DNA of 64,000 bases from Trifolium pratense (GCF_020283565.1 NC_060060.1:56963257-57027256), one strand, 5' to 3'; positions 31,854-43,232 are shown, counted from the first letter of the stretch. The notes: generated by a model from the sequence alone, not told the origin. Program-made: numbers and translations.

Positions 31854-33491
31854 ATGTCGTATGTTGCTTCTTCTCCTAATTTTCAAAAACTCCAAAACCC
31901 TAAATTCATTCGCTTCTTCTCCTCTTCACCTAAAAGCCTATACTCTCAATTCCACAACCAAAATAAAGACGAACAAAATCTCGTTTGCTTATTCAATCAA
32001 TTGCTCCTTCAGAACAATCCATCCATCTTCCGATTTAACAAAATTTTAGGTTCCTTTGTTAAGCTAAATCAATACTCCAATGTTGTTTCACTTCATCGAC
32101 AGATGGAATTAAATGGAATTTCCTCAGATTTAGTCACTTCCAACATATTGATCAATTGTTTTTCACAATTAGGTCAAATCTCTCTTTCCTTTTCTGTATT
32201 TGCCAACATTCTCAAAAAGGGTTTTCATCCAGATGTCATAACATTGACTACACTCATCAAGGGTCTCTGTCTCAAAGGTCAGATCCATAAAGCATTCAAC
32301 TTTCATGATAAGGTCGTAGCGCAGGGATTCCGGTTAGATCAAGTTAGTTATGGGACCTTGATCAATGGGTTATGTAAACTTGGACAAACAAGAACAGCAC
32401 TACAACTGTTCCGACGAGTTGATGGGAAACTGGTTCAACCTACTGTGGTAATGTACAATGCAATTATTGATAGTATGTGCAAGGATAAACTTGTTAATCA
32501 TGCTTTTCATTTATACTCTGAAATGATTGCTAAGAAACTTTCTCCTGATGTAGTCACTTACAGTACTTTAATTAATGGCTTTTGCATCGTAGGTCGGTTA
32601 AAAGAAGCAATTCATCTGTTTAATAAAATGGTATCGGAAAACATCAACCATAATATTTATACCTTTAATATATTGGTTGATGCATTTTGTAAAGAAGGAA
32701 AAGTGAAAGAAGCTAAAAATATGTTTGCTATGATGATGAGAAAAGGTGTTAAACCTGATGTTGTTACTTATAACTCTTTAATGGATGGATATTGCTTAGT
32801 TAAAGAAATTAACAAGGCCAATGGTATATTCAACACTATGGCTCAGATGGGAGTGGCTCCTGATGTTCATAGCTACAATATCATGATTAATGGATTTTGT
32901 AAGATTAAAATGGTAGATGAAGCCATCAATCTCTTCAATGAAATGCATTGCAGAAAAATTATACCTAATGTGGTAACTTACAATTCCCTTATTGATGGTT
33001 TGTGCAAATCAGGAAGAATCTCTTATGCTATTGAGCTTGTCGATGAGATGCATGGTAGAGGTCAACCACCTAATATATTTACTTATAATTCTATATTGGA
33101 TGCTTTGTGCAAAAACCATGATGTTAACAAGGCAATTGCATTATTAACCAAAATTATAGAGAACGATATTCAGCCAGATATGTGCACGTACACTATTCTT
33201 ATTGGTGGATTGTGTAAAGGTGGAAGGCTGGAGGATGCGAGAAAGGTTTTTGAAGATCTTTTGGTCAAAGGCTACAATCTAGATGTTCATATATATACTG
33301 TTATGATCAAAGGATTTTGTAACAAGGGTTTGTTTGATGAAGCATTGACCATGCTGTCAAAAATGAAAGACAATAGTTGCATTCCAAATGCTGCAACGTA
33401 TGAAATTATTATCCATTCTCTATTTGATAAAGATGAAAATGATAAGGCAGAGAAACTTCTTCGTGAAATGATTTCAAGAGGTCTGTTGTAA
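31854..33491 (+). CDS. Intact RFL-type P-class PPR protein (545 aa), copy C
   Basis: Intronless, as typical for PPR genes. Residues 1-57 form an Arg/Ser/Phe-rich presequence (MSYVASSPNFQKLQNPKFIR, then FFSSSPKS), likely mitochondrial. Thirteen contiguous 35-residue P motifs follow (58-512), then a partial fourteenth (513-545) ending ISRGLL. Residue pairs at positions 5/35 are ND, ND, TD, GT, ND, SN, ND, ND, NN, NN, ND, TD, TN. By the published PPR code this predicts U, U, G, ?, U, A, U, U, Y, Y, U, G, A. RFL proteins bind mitochondrial transcripts, often of CMS-related or unusual ORFs, and promote their processing (family knowledge). ATG at 31854 is the first in frame and matches the paralogue. 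The gene sits in a block duplicated with 8.4-13.5 kb. Its actual target and any restorer role are not shown here. Confidence 0.95.
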   Translation: MSYVASSPNFQKLQNPKFIRFFSSSPKSLYSQFHNQNKDEQNLVCLFNQLLLQNNPSIFRFNKILGSFVKLNQYSNVVSLHRQMELNGISSDLVTSNILINCFSQLGQISLSFSVFANILKKGFHPDVITLTTLIKGLCLKGQIHKAFNFHDKVVAQGFRLDQVSYGTLINGLCKLGQTRTALQLFRRVDGKLVQPTVVMYNAIIDSMCKDKLVNHAFHLYSEMIAKKLSPDVVTYSTLINGFCIVGRLKEAIHLFNKMVSENINHNIYTFNILVDAFCKEGKVKEAKNMFAMMMRKGVKPDVVTYNSLMDGYCLVKEINKANGIFNTMAQMGVAPDVHSYNIMINGFCKIKMVDEAINLFNEMHCRKIIPNVVTYNSLIDGLCKSGRISYAIELVDEMHGRGQPPNIFTYNSILDALCKNHDVNKAIALLTKIIENDIQPDMCTYTILIGGLCKGGRLEDARKVFEDLLVKGYNLDVHIYTVMIKGFCNKGLFDEALTMLSKMKDNSCIPNAATYEIIIHSLFDKDENDKAEKLLREMISRGLL

Positions 33492-33696
33492 GACTAAAAC
33501 TAGGTATTATGATATTTATGTTTCAACATTGTTTCATCATTTCATTTATTTAGTTGCTTCACTCAATGGAAATAAGGCTTTTGTCATTTCTTTTGGATAA
33601 GTGTGTTTAGGGAAATTGGTAGGACTTGAAAATTATTGATGTCATAAGAGTGTTGTTGGGTTCAGTTTGTACTAATTGTATTACACTTGCTCTAGC

Positions 33697-34256
33697 TGAA
33701 ATTCCTGGCACGCAGTGGACAAATGCTTTGACAGATGCTACACCAGTTGTCTATATAAATCAAACAGCAGACAAGCAAAATAATAAACTGCAGAATAATA
33801 AAGAACACAGTAGGTTTGTTAACCCAGTTCAGTGTAAACACACCTACTATGGGGATACCAATCCAGGAGGAATCCACTATAATAGTACTAGTTCTAAGTT
33901 ATCAGTAAACGCCCCGTTTACAACTTGTCACCTAGCTACTACCCGTGCTATACTCTACCTAGGAACTCCTAGATATGAGACCGTGTCTCACTCCCGTCAC
34001 TACCACACAACATATAAAACATATCTTTGTAACAAATAAAACAAACCGCCTTAGGTATCTTGCAGTAGAAGCTGCGTTTTAGCTTGCTGGATAAGTATGA
34101 ACTTATTTGTAAATCAAATCTTCAAAAAGATATAAAACAAAATTTAGGTGCGCTGCTTCAAGAGACACATGTTGTACGGACATGCTACGACATCTTGGTC
34201 CAACATTTGGCTATTGTTGTTTTTGCAAAATTGTATCCAATATTTAAAACCCAACA
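33697..34256 (+). mobile_element. Solo LTR, 560 bp (paralogue of 11023-11581)
   Basis: TGAAATTCCTGG ... AACCCAACA with flanking CTAGC (33692-33696, 34257-34261). Same element at the same site as in the copy B flank, so it inserted before the block was duplicated. About a dozen differences distinguish the two. Confidence 0.85.
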
Positions 34257-34261
34257 CTAGC

Positions 34262-36529
34262 CAATGGTTTTCTTAATCAACAATAGCTAATATCTAGATG
34301 CTTTATATATATTAAAAAAATCATTTCGATACAAAAGTAGAATACACCAGATATCTTGGGTGAGGGAATGGGATCATGGATACAGGTCTATAGAGACTGA
34401 AAGCAAACTTGTTATGGTTTGGGAAATATAATATCCTGTTATTCCTTGCATTATTATGACCAAAGAAGTAACTTGTTATGGCGCGTGAAGTGAGTCAAAA
34501 TTAAAGGTTTATTCGCCTTTTCCTTGTCTTTTTAACTTTAACAAGCTTTGATTTTTCATTCAAAGCTTATTTATCTAATGTAGTTTTCCATGTTCTGTCA
34601 TTCTTATCTATCTGAAATGTATATGCACTGAATCGTTGCTGTCACCAAAATTTTTGTTTTGTGGGAGTTCTGTTATCTACGATTTTTGTTTCTGATGTAC
34701 AACAAAGTATGTATCTAGTATCTTTTATAGCAAGTCTCCTATTTCACCGCCGTCATCGCCTCACCATCCCTCTCAGCCTTCTTCACCACATATTCTGTCT
34801 CTTTAGTTTTTTTTTGTTTGGTACAAAAACGCCCCTTTAAATATGAACTGTTGATTACTGTTTTTTCCACGTGTCACTCATCTGTGAGAGGAACCGGAAA
34901 ACTGAAGCATAAGAGTAGTGGAGTGGATCTGAAGACTGTACTAGAGGAGAGAGAAACGTACACTCGGTTCATTTTTCTTTTTCTTCGGAATTTCGTGCAA
35001 AAGCCAGTGACTGGAGTCTGGAGGATATACAACCAGACACCAACCTTTTGTTGAACCCTTACGAGTTACTTCCATCGGCATTGCCGTCGGCAACGGGTTT
35101 GAATTGAACTGAGGCGTCGGAGAACGGTGGTTGTGATACGGACGGAGGTTTCGATCTCCTTTCAGCCTACGATAGACAGCAGGAAATAACACACAGGAGA
35201 GGATCGGGATCCTCGAATGTGGGGCAGTTTTTTTGGAGAAGATACACAGAGTAACGGTTCTCACATGGAGGTTCCCCTTTACGAAACGCGACGTCACGCT
35301 TCCAATAATTATCCTCCTCAACACCAATTTCAACAACAATTATAGATTAATTGCACTAGTGTTGCAAAAGCTCTTAATGAAATCAGATTGATACATAAAA
35401 ATGTCTCAAGAATGTATATTATATTTGAGATGTCTATTGATAGTTGGACAATGGGTCCAGATGTGAAGAATCACAGAAGCAGCATGCGTTTATCGCTATA
35501 TCAGTAAGTACAACAACTCTGAATTTCAACAGCAGATGCATCATGTGTCCAGCTTTGGCTATTGTAGTCAACTGATTTAGTTGCCTAATGTCAATGTGTT
35601 GTTTTGATCATATTTCTACATGAAACTTTTGTTGCAATTGAAAAATAAATTGAACCTGTTGATGAAAGCATGATGGAATATGCAAAGGTGTTGCCTCTGT
35701 ATTGCTGCCACTTTCCTGCTATCACTATAAAGCTAAGGTGAAGTCTTAGTGGCCGTTACAAAGGTAGTTATTTGATTTGTAGGAAGCATAATTCTATTTT
35801 CTCCATAATTATATATGCAGCAGCCTATACTTAAATGTATTGTTCACTTTTTTGTGCTCGTTGTTAAATTAAATTCTTAATAAAGCATAAATATGATTGA
35901 ATAGTTCAGGATGGCGACACTTGCACACATCAATATGATTCATGAATATGATTCATGATTCCCGTTTTATATAGATGCTATTGATTTGAAATTCGAGCAC
36001 TGTCTTCCTTGCACTAGACGCTAGTGATTTGACAGGTTGAACAATTATTGTTTGCTCATTTCATTGAAATTTGTTTGTTCATAACCGATCACTAAATCAC
36101 CGTCCTTTCGGTTCAAGTTGCTATTTTGATTAAAAGAACTCAATAAGTGATTTAAAAGAGCTGCTCAGATGTTAGTGCAATTGTAGTCTGCTATTATGTT
36201 TAAGACCTTAAGCAAGCATCTTAAAAAATGTCTGAAATCTGACAGATACAACCTATTATTTTATGGATTTGTTTTTGTTCAATTCATTCAGCTCTAAATT
36301 CTGCTCGATTTACTTGGCAGCTAGTTTTGTTATTATTTTAGTCTCAGAATCATGTTTTCGTTAATAAAATGGATTGCTTTTTGTTCATATTAGCTAGTAG
36401 GGTTCCTTCTTTTAAAGAAGTGTATTATTGGATACCTCCAAAGTAGTTTTCCGTGTTCTGTCAATCTTATTTGTCTTAAGTATATATAAAACTTTGTGTA
36501 TAAGTACATAATGTTAAAAATTGTGATCC
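34262..36529. other. Paralogous 3' flank of PPR copy C
   Basis: Near identical to 11587-13508, except for an extra ~345 bp at 34815-35160. Similarity ends at 36529. Apart from the exon-like relic below, no gene is supported. Confidence 0.6.
34985..35504 (+). pseudogene. Exon-like relic of an unrecognised gene
   Basis: One frame from about 34995 reads DWSLEDIQPDTNLLLNPYEL, a single TGA, then GGCDTDGGFDLLSAYDRQQE and SSNVGQFFWRRYTE before a TAA at about 35252. A further coding-like piece (LIHKNVSRMYIIFEMSIDSW) ends at the donor ATATCA/GTAAGT near 35504. The codon use and splice site look genic, but stops interrupt it and I know no match. It could be a gene fragment dragged along with the PPR block. 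Copy B retains only the part after the 345-bp gap. Confidence 0.35.
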
Positions 36530-36810
36530 TTACTTTAGAAATACATAATTCATAGATCTATACTAAATAGAGGTGTATGGAGTTTTTTTCTTTAGTTTAA
36601 GGAACATATGAATATATGAAGAAATTGATGAAGATGATGAATGATGTTCATCAAAATCTGAATTTGTTTAATCTTAATAAAAGAAGTATTTTAAAAAAAT
36701 AAAATTTCAGCATTTTTTTAATAAAAAAAATATGAAAAAGGGTTTATAAGTGTGTATTATAAAAAATAAATGATCAAAATGGAAAAAGAAAAAGATAAAA
36801 AACTAAAATG

Positions 36811-37392
36811 TTATAAATTTTATTGGTTGATGCATCTTGTAAAGAAGGAAAAGTGAAAGAAGCTAAAACTGTGTTAGCTGTGATGATAAAGAAAGACATT
36901 AAACATGATGTTGTTACTTATAACTCTTTAATGCATGGATATTGCTTGGTTATACATGCGAACAAAGCCAAGGATATATTCAACACTATGTCTCAGATGG
37001 GAGTGGATCCTGGCGTTCAGAGCTACATATCATGATTAATGGATTTTGTAAGATGAAGCCATCAATCTCTTCAATGAAATGCATGGGAGAAAAATTATTC
37101 CTGATGTGGTAACGTACAATACTCTTATTGATGGATTGAGTATGCACTAGAGATTTTCAAAGATCTTTTGGTCAAAGGCTACAATCCAAATTTCTATACA
37201 TATAATGTTTTGCAACAAGGATTTGGTTGACGAAGCATTGACCATTCTATCAAAAATGGAAGATGCTGGTTGCATTCCGGATGCTAAAACAGTAAAACTT
37301 ATAAAAGAATTATTTCTTCCCTCCTTAGAAAAGACGAAAAGGATAAAGCAGAGAAGCTTCGTCGTGAAATGATTGCAAGAGGCCTATTGTAA
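36811..37392 (+). pseudogene. RFL PPR gene remnant
   Basis: Begins abruptly in AT-rich DNA inside repeat 6 (LVDASCKEGKVKEAKTVLAV), continues through repeat 7 (DVVTYNSLMHGYCLV) and breaks by frameshift at about 37028. Pieces of repeat 8, the KDLLVKGYN segment (with deletions) and the terminal repeat up to the stop at 37390-37392 follow in different frames. At least four indels are needed to align it. It is more diverged than copies A-C, so it is an older member of the cluster. Confidence 0.85.
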
Positions 37393-38967
37393 GATTAAAT
37401 TGAATTGAATGAATGTAATGATACATGAGGTTTGCTTATATACATAGAACTAACTCTAACAAACTTGTAACAAACTTGCCAGCTAAGCAAGTGTCACTAC
37501 TAACCTACAGTATCCTTACTATAGCTACCATACACCATTAGCTTGTTGAGCAAGTAAACTCCAAGCAACTTGTATGTTTAACAATATGATATCATAAGCT
37601 TATGTTAGATGATTTGTTGAATATGAAAATGCATTAGATATTAGTTTGGATTCCCCTATTCTAGAACATTCATTTTGTTGCCCTGCTCCTCCATATACAG
37701 CTGTGTCATTCCGAGATGAATGCCTATTTCGCACCCCCATGCATAAAATTCATGTTCATATTGCTGTCATGATTGCATGCACAAACTGCGACGGGATTGG
37801 TGACGAACTGCAAGTACAATGTGCCGCCAAGATGTCCGTGTGCGACAAATCTGCGGCCAAGATGAAGATACTATGTTCTGAAATCTGAGTTTGATGTTTG
37901 ATTATGTGTTCTTCCATTTATTCAACTGAGTCCTTGGAGTTGCTTTGTTATTCTTGCTGTGATTTCATGTTCTGAGTAAGATGGGTGGCCCTAAATTTGA
38001 AGGAATGCAGTTGGAGAAAAAGTATATGTAATTATTAGCGCAAAACGTTTCTTTTGAGATTTAGTGTGTTCATAAGGCTAAATTGAATTGCTGCATAATG
38101 ATGTAGTAACTAAGTTCCATTAGAGTTTCATCTACTCAAATACGACTTGGAGAGTACTATTGACTATTGAGTGCTAGAAAGGTTTTGAAATTGTTTGGTC
38201 ACCAGATATGCAGTTTAGAATTTAGAACTTGCATGCTTGTAGGATGCATAATTCTATATTCTCAACAACTGTGAATTGATTTGGGTTTTGGTGAGGTGAG
38301 CAATGTGCATCATGCCATGAACTGTGATTATCAGAGATTATTGAATCTTGCTTAGGCTTGCCTTTTCTTCCTTTCCAAAGGCCACTTTTTATATCATATA
38401 TTTTGTTCTACTTTCAACATGTACGAAAATGTTTTGCAAAAAGCCATGTTAAGGTTGTGAACATGTGTGTAGAAAGGCTTACTGGTGCATATTGTTGGAC
38501 AAAGAGATGATAGAAACAAAGCAAACTGAGAAGAGCCGCCGAGAAACAACCACGTGAATCCAATAAACAATGGTTGGGCAGAGACAATGTGCCCGGAAAC
38601 TAGTACCCGAGAGCTGGAAATGAACTCAACAACTTTGAGACTAAAATAAAAAAGAGTGCAAACAGACCATGATAGGGTAGCCGGCACATGAGACTTATGT
38701 TCCATATAAACCTCACGCCTGACCTTTCAAGCTGAAATTGGCTGGACTATGTAGATTAGAAAATGGCAATCCAAATGAGAGTGGTTTCGACAAAACAAAA
38801 ACTGACCAGACAAATATTCAGGCAGTAGCTCATGACGAAGCCAACTATATTGCTTGACTAGACATTAATGGTTCTTACTACGACCAAAAATACAAACTTC
38901 ATTGTTTATTGTATGATCTCGGAAACATGAATAGACTTGAATAAAGGGCCATTTCCCAAACAACGTC
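37393..38967. other. Intergenic DNA, possible LTR scrap
   Basis: At 37410-37605 the sequence looks like an old LTR end: GTATGTTTAACA followed by ATGATATCATAAGCTTATG, which resembles a mutated tRNA-Met primer site. This is weak. An open frame at 37646-37888 has no recognisable features. 38220-38960 shows nothing I can assign. Confidence 0.35.
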
Positions 38968-39088
38968 TCAAAACTCAGCAAACTTTGCATCCTTCTCGAT
39001 GTTCTCGTAGATTTTAGGAACCGGTCGGGGATCATAGCCAGCTGATGCCATTAGTAGAAGCCCAATATAATCAGCTTCCATTTCACAC
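38968..39088 (-). pseudogene. OMA1-like M48 metallopeptidase exon relic
   Basis: On the minus strand, after a good acceptor (TCTGCAG at 39095-39089), one exon reads CEMEADYIGLLLMASAGYDP, then RPVPKIYENIEKDAKFAEF and a stop at 38970-38968. E-x-E-A-D-Y-I-G-L-L with A-S-A-G-Y-D-P-R matches the downstream zinc-ligand region of mitochondrial inner-membrane metallopeptidase OMA1 in plants. The HExxH exon that should precede it and later exons are not found nearby, and the stop comes early. I treat it as a single-exon relic, perhaps moved by a transposon. Confidence 0.7.
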
Positions 39089-39730
39089 CTGCAGATTGTG
39101 AATAAATTGGGTTGAAAACAAGCACAAAGGATGTTGAATTAGAGCAGATGAAGAACAATATTTTAATTCCATGCTCCAAAGTAAAGTGCAATTGTATATA
39201 AACCAAAGAAGTCGTGTCAAATAATATGGTGATATAGTTACAATAGAAATGTTAAAAAATTGACATTGATGCATCCACACAAAAGTTAAGGTGCCATGAA
39301 ACAATAAGGAAGAGCATGTAGTATAAATAAATAAAAAACGTAAGAGCATATGATATTAATTAATAATTTAAATACGAATGATTACATGGTATCAGTAGTA
39401 ATTTAATTATGGGTTTATTTCATTAAGCTCTTTTAGCATCCACTGTGATTTTTCCTTCTCAGGCATTTTCCTTCAATGTGCACTAGTGTTATGCCAGCCG
39501 ATCCTTTACAGGCATTTTTCTTCAAACGAAGGTTAGGATCCAAACAGAACATTAAACTCAAACGAAGTATTTGTATATAGTTCTATTTAGGAATTATTAA
39601 TATGAGATATAGATATATGAGGTTAATGCTTAACTGTGTCAACTTAGTTGAAATTTCTATTCAATTTTTTTATTCCTAGATGTTCTTAACTTATTAAGAA
39701 AAAGAAGCAACAACAACTCAAAACACAATA
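39089..39730. other. Intergenic DNA
   Basis: AT-rich; I see no gene or clear repeat. If the OMA1 relic has more exons they should lie here on the minus strand, but no HExxH motif is visible. Confidence 0.4.
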
Positions 39731-39747
39731 AGTGATTTGCCTTTCAA

Positions 39748-42343
39748 GTATAAAGGGGCGTCGTCGCCGTAATCAGATCGTTATGTTAAAGCAAGGAGAG
39801 GCCTGGTTAGAAGGAGTGGCAGCTATTAAAAAAGAAGTGAAGAATCACTTTGTTAAGCATCTTTCGGAAGACTGGAATTCTAGACCTTTTTTTCAAGGTG
39901 TTGATTTTAATTCTTTATCAGTCGATGACAATGCTTTTCTTTTAGCTCCTTTCGATGAAGCAGAAGTAAAAGAAACAGTGTGGAGTTGTGACGGTAACAA
40001 GAGCCCGGGTCCAGATGGTTTTAATGTTCATTTTTTCAAGGTGTGCTGGCCAATTGTGAAAAAAGATTTGATGAACTTTCTAGCTGAATTTCATGAGAAA
40101 GCTGCTTTACCAAAGGTTGTGACTGCTTCTTTTTTGACACTTATTCCGAAGAAGGATCATCCACAGGATCTTTTTGATTACCGCCCTATTTGTTTGATCG
40201 GGAGCTTGTATAAAATTCTTTCAAAAATTTTGGCGAATCGTTTGAAAAAGGTGTTGGGAAAATTGATCTCCTCTTGTCAATCGGCTTTTCTACCACAGCG
40301 TCAGATTCTAGATGGGGTGTTGGTTCTTAATGAAGTCATCGATCTCGCCAAACGTAGGAAAGATAATTGTCTGTTGTTCAAAGTTGATTTTGAACGCGCT
40401 TACGATATTGTCAGCTGGGGATTTTTGGATCGCATGATGTCTAAAATGGGTTTCTCGGAAGGTTGGTTAAAATGGATGCGAGCATGTATCTTCGAAAGTT
40501 CAATGTCCATATTGGTTAACGGCAGTCCTACTGAAGATTTTAAAGTGGGAAGAGGTTTACGTCAGGGTGATCCATTATCTCCGTTCTTATTTCTTATTGT
40601 CGCAGAAGGCTTGGCAAGTATGATGAAGAAAGCTGTTGATGTAGGCAGGTTTAGGGGCTTTAAGGTAAATGTCAATCTTCACTTCCAATTGTTACAATTC
40701 GCGGATGATACCATTATAATGGGAGAAGGCAGTTGGGAGAATTTTTGGACTATTAAGTCTATGCTTAGAGGTTTTGAACTGGTGTCCGGTTTAAAAATTA
40801 ATTTTGTGAAGAGTAAACTCTACGGTATCAATGTGGGTGCAAGAATTCTTGAAGCTGGGGCCTCTTTTTTAGCTTGTAATACGGCGACAATTCCCTTTAA
40901 ACTTTTGGGAATACCGGTAGGAGCTAATCCACGAAGAAGAGAGACTTGGAAACCTGTTGTGGAGGCTATGACTAAACGTTTGAATTCTTGGCATAGCCGA
41001 CATTTGTCCTTCGGTGGTCGCATCACTCTGATCAATTCTGTTTTGGCTAGTATACCTCTTTATTTTTTCTCTTTTTTCAGGGCTCCTTGTTGTGTGCTAA
41101 AAAGTATCGAGAAAATTCAGCGGAACTTTTTGTGGGGTGGTGGTGCAGAGGAGAGAAAGGTATGCTGGGTTAAATGGGATCAAATTTGTTTACCTAAGGA
41201 GAAAGGTGGTTTAGGGGTAAAAAATCTTGAACTCTTTAATTTGGCTTTGCTTAGCAAGTGGAAGTGACGTTTTTTGAATCACGATAATGCAATTTGGGCT
41301 GACTTGCTTCGTTACCGTTATGGTCACCTACCTTCTCTATTGCTGAGTGGTATTGATATTACGCCTAGTGCACACTCTTCTTTGTGGTGGCGTGATATTA
41401 GCTCGGGCGCGGGATGAGTGATAGTTGGTTTAAATCCAATATTAGTTGTTGCGTTGGTAACGGTAATAACATTGGGTTTTGGCAATTTAAATGGTACGGA
41501 AACCAGGCTTTTTGTGATCTTTTTCCTGATTTGTATGCTAAAGAAGCGATCAAGAATGTTAAGGTTTCTGAACGTCTACGAGGAAATGGTTTAGTGCCAT
41601 TATGGAGGTGGAATAGGTCTGAATCGTTGAGTGTGAACGAAGCTCAGCAGCTTACTGAATTACAAGGTCTGTTCGATGGTTTTTCCCTTCACGACAATAA
41701 TCACGATCAGTGGCGCTGGATTCCGGATTCGAATGGGTTGTTCACGGTTAAATCATGTTACACGTATTTATTAGACCTGCGGAAGGTAGAGCTTCAAGAT
41801 GCTCATGTGCTCGAGGCCATTCAGCGTCTTTGGAAGTCGGATGTTCCTTCGAAAGTAAATGTTTTCGGTTGGAGGTTATTATTAAACAGATTACCAACTA
41901 GAGCAGCTCTTCATCACCGTGGTATTTTGACAAATCATCATGAATTATCATGTGTCTTTTGTTTTCAACAAGCTGAGGATGAAAATCATCTTTTCTTTTC
42001 ATGTCCTTTTAGTAAGGGAGTAAGGAACAAAATTTTATCTTGGTTAGGGACATCGTTACAAACCGGAGTCGGAGGTAGAGATCATTTTCTTTTATTTGGT
42101 GATTTGTTCAAAATGAAAGACAAAGGTCGTGTCCGGTACTTGGTATGGTTGGCAACCACTTGGAATATTTGGAATCTTCGCAATAAAGTAATTTTTAAGG
42201 GCAATATTCCGGATGTTTCGTCGTTATTGGAGACAATCAAACTTCATTTTTGGTTGTGGTTCACTAGTCGGTATGGGCGTAGGTCTTGTACTCCTTTTCC
42301 TTTTTGGTGTTTAAATCTTATGTCTTGTATTATGAGCACTTAG
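39748..42343 (+). pseudogene. LINE ORF2 fragment (reverse transcriptase and zf-RVT)
   Basis: Contains the RT from SPGPDG (40002) through RQGDPLSPFL (40562) and FADD (40698-40709), the thumb region (GGLGVKNLELFNLALL), and the C-terminal zf-RVT (VNVFGWRLLLNRLPTRA, CVFCFQQAEDENHLFFSCP). Only two lesions: TGA at 41265-41267 in a position usually Trp, and a one-base frameshift near 41412. The 5' endonuclease and ORF1 are absent because of truncation. Few lesions suggest a younger insertion than the other LINE. Confidence 0.9.
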
Positions 42344-42427
42344 TTTAGTGCTCTTTGTTGTAAGGGTTTGAGTACCCATTTGTACTCCCTTATAATAAAA
42401 TTTTGATTATCAAAAAAAAAAAAAAAA
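39748..42427 (+). mobile_element. 5'-truncated L1-type LINE, 2.68 kb
   Basis: It starts abruptly inside ORF2, ends in a ~16-base A tract (42412-42427) after TAATAAAATTTTGATTATC, and is flanked by a perfect 17-bp repeat AGTGATTTGCCTTTCAA (39731-39747, 42428-42444). These are the signs of incomplete target-primed reverse transcription. It belongs to a different subfamily from the 16-31 kb LINE. Confidence 0.95.
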
Positions 42428-42444
42428 AGTGATTTGCCTTTCAA

Positions 42445-43232
42445 TTAATTTTTTCAATTACAATGAATACAATAAAATATTATAATATTATAGAAATTAT
42501 CAAAGAACATATATTTAATATTTAAATTTCCGAATTTAAGTGTCAATATTTTTTTTATTTTTTTTATGTGAAGTGTCAATATTTTTCTTATTTTACTAAT
42601 TAGTAATTTTATCAAAGAAAAATGCTTAAATATACGACAAATTTGTTGTAAAAATTGCACCACCCGAGTTTAAGGATGCATTTTGATTTATTTTTCTTAA
42701 TATTTTAACTCAAAATGACCAATTTTGTTTCAAGTTGAGGACCTGTTTATATAGAACTTATCAAAAATAGTTTATGCAAATAAATAAGCTTTTAACTTAA
42801 TTTATAAGTTTTTACTACCGAAAATTATATTTTTATGAGCTGTTTTTTCATAAATTGTCTTGACACGCTTATAAATAATATATAAAAATTTATTTATTTG
42901 CATAAATTATTTTGCATAACCTTAAAAAGAAATTAATGCAAATGTTCACTTATATTCAATGAGAAACGTCCACAAACATTTTTTCACTTGTTGTGGTGTT
43001 CTCCAAATCACTTTCATGTGTGACTTAGAATCAGAATACGTTTCTTTGGAGTAATTAAAATATTTAGAGATTTAAAATTTTATGTAACTTAAGTTACTAA
43101 AGTTGGTATAATAGTAAGAAATTTGAGTAGTACGTATAAGGTACTAGGTTCGATAATTACCGACGCTTTTGTAGACGAAAAAAAATTATAAGTAATTCAA
43201 ATGATTGTATTTGAATCACCATTATTGTTAAA
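42445..43232. other. AT-rich intergenic DNA
   Basis: No gene. Around 42740-42920 there are phrases like CTTATAAAT and TTATTTGCATAAATTA in both orientations, perhaps an eroded MITE. Confidence 0.4.

Noticed and set aside
37410..37620. LTR with primer binding site
   Set aside because: The PBS-like ATGATATCATAAGCTT needs several changes to fit tRNA-Met and no partner LTR or target duplication was found; kept only as a note.
38394..38705. 103-codon minus-strand frame next to the OMA1 relic as its continuation
   Set aside because: The translation lacks any OMA1 or peptidase signature and there is no suitable acceptor.
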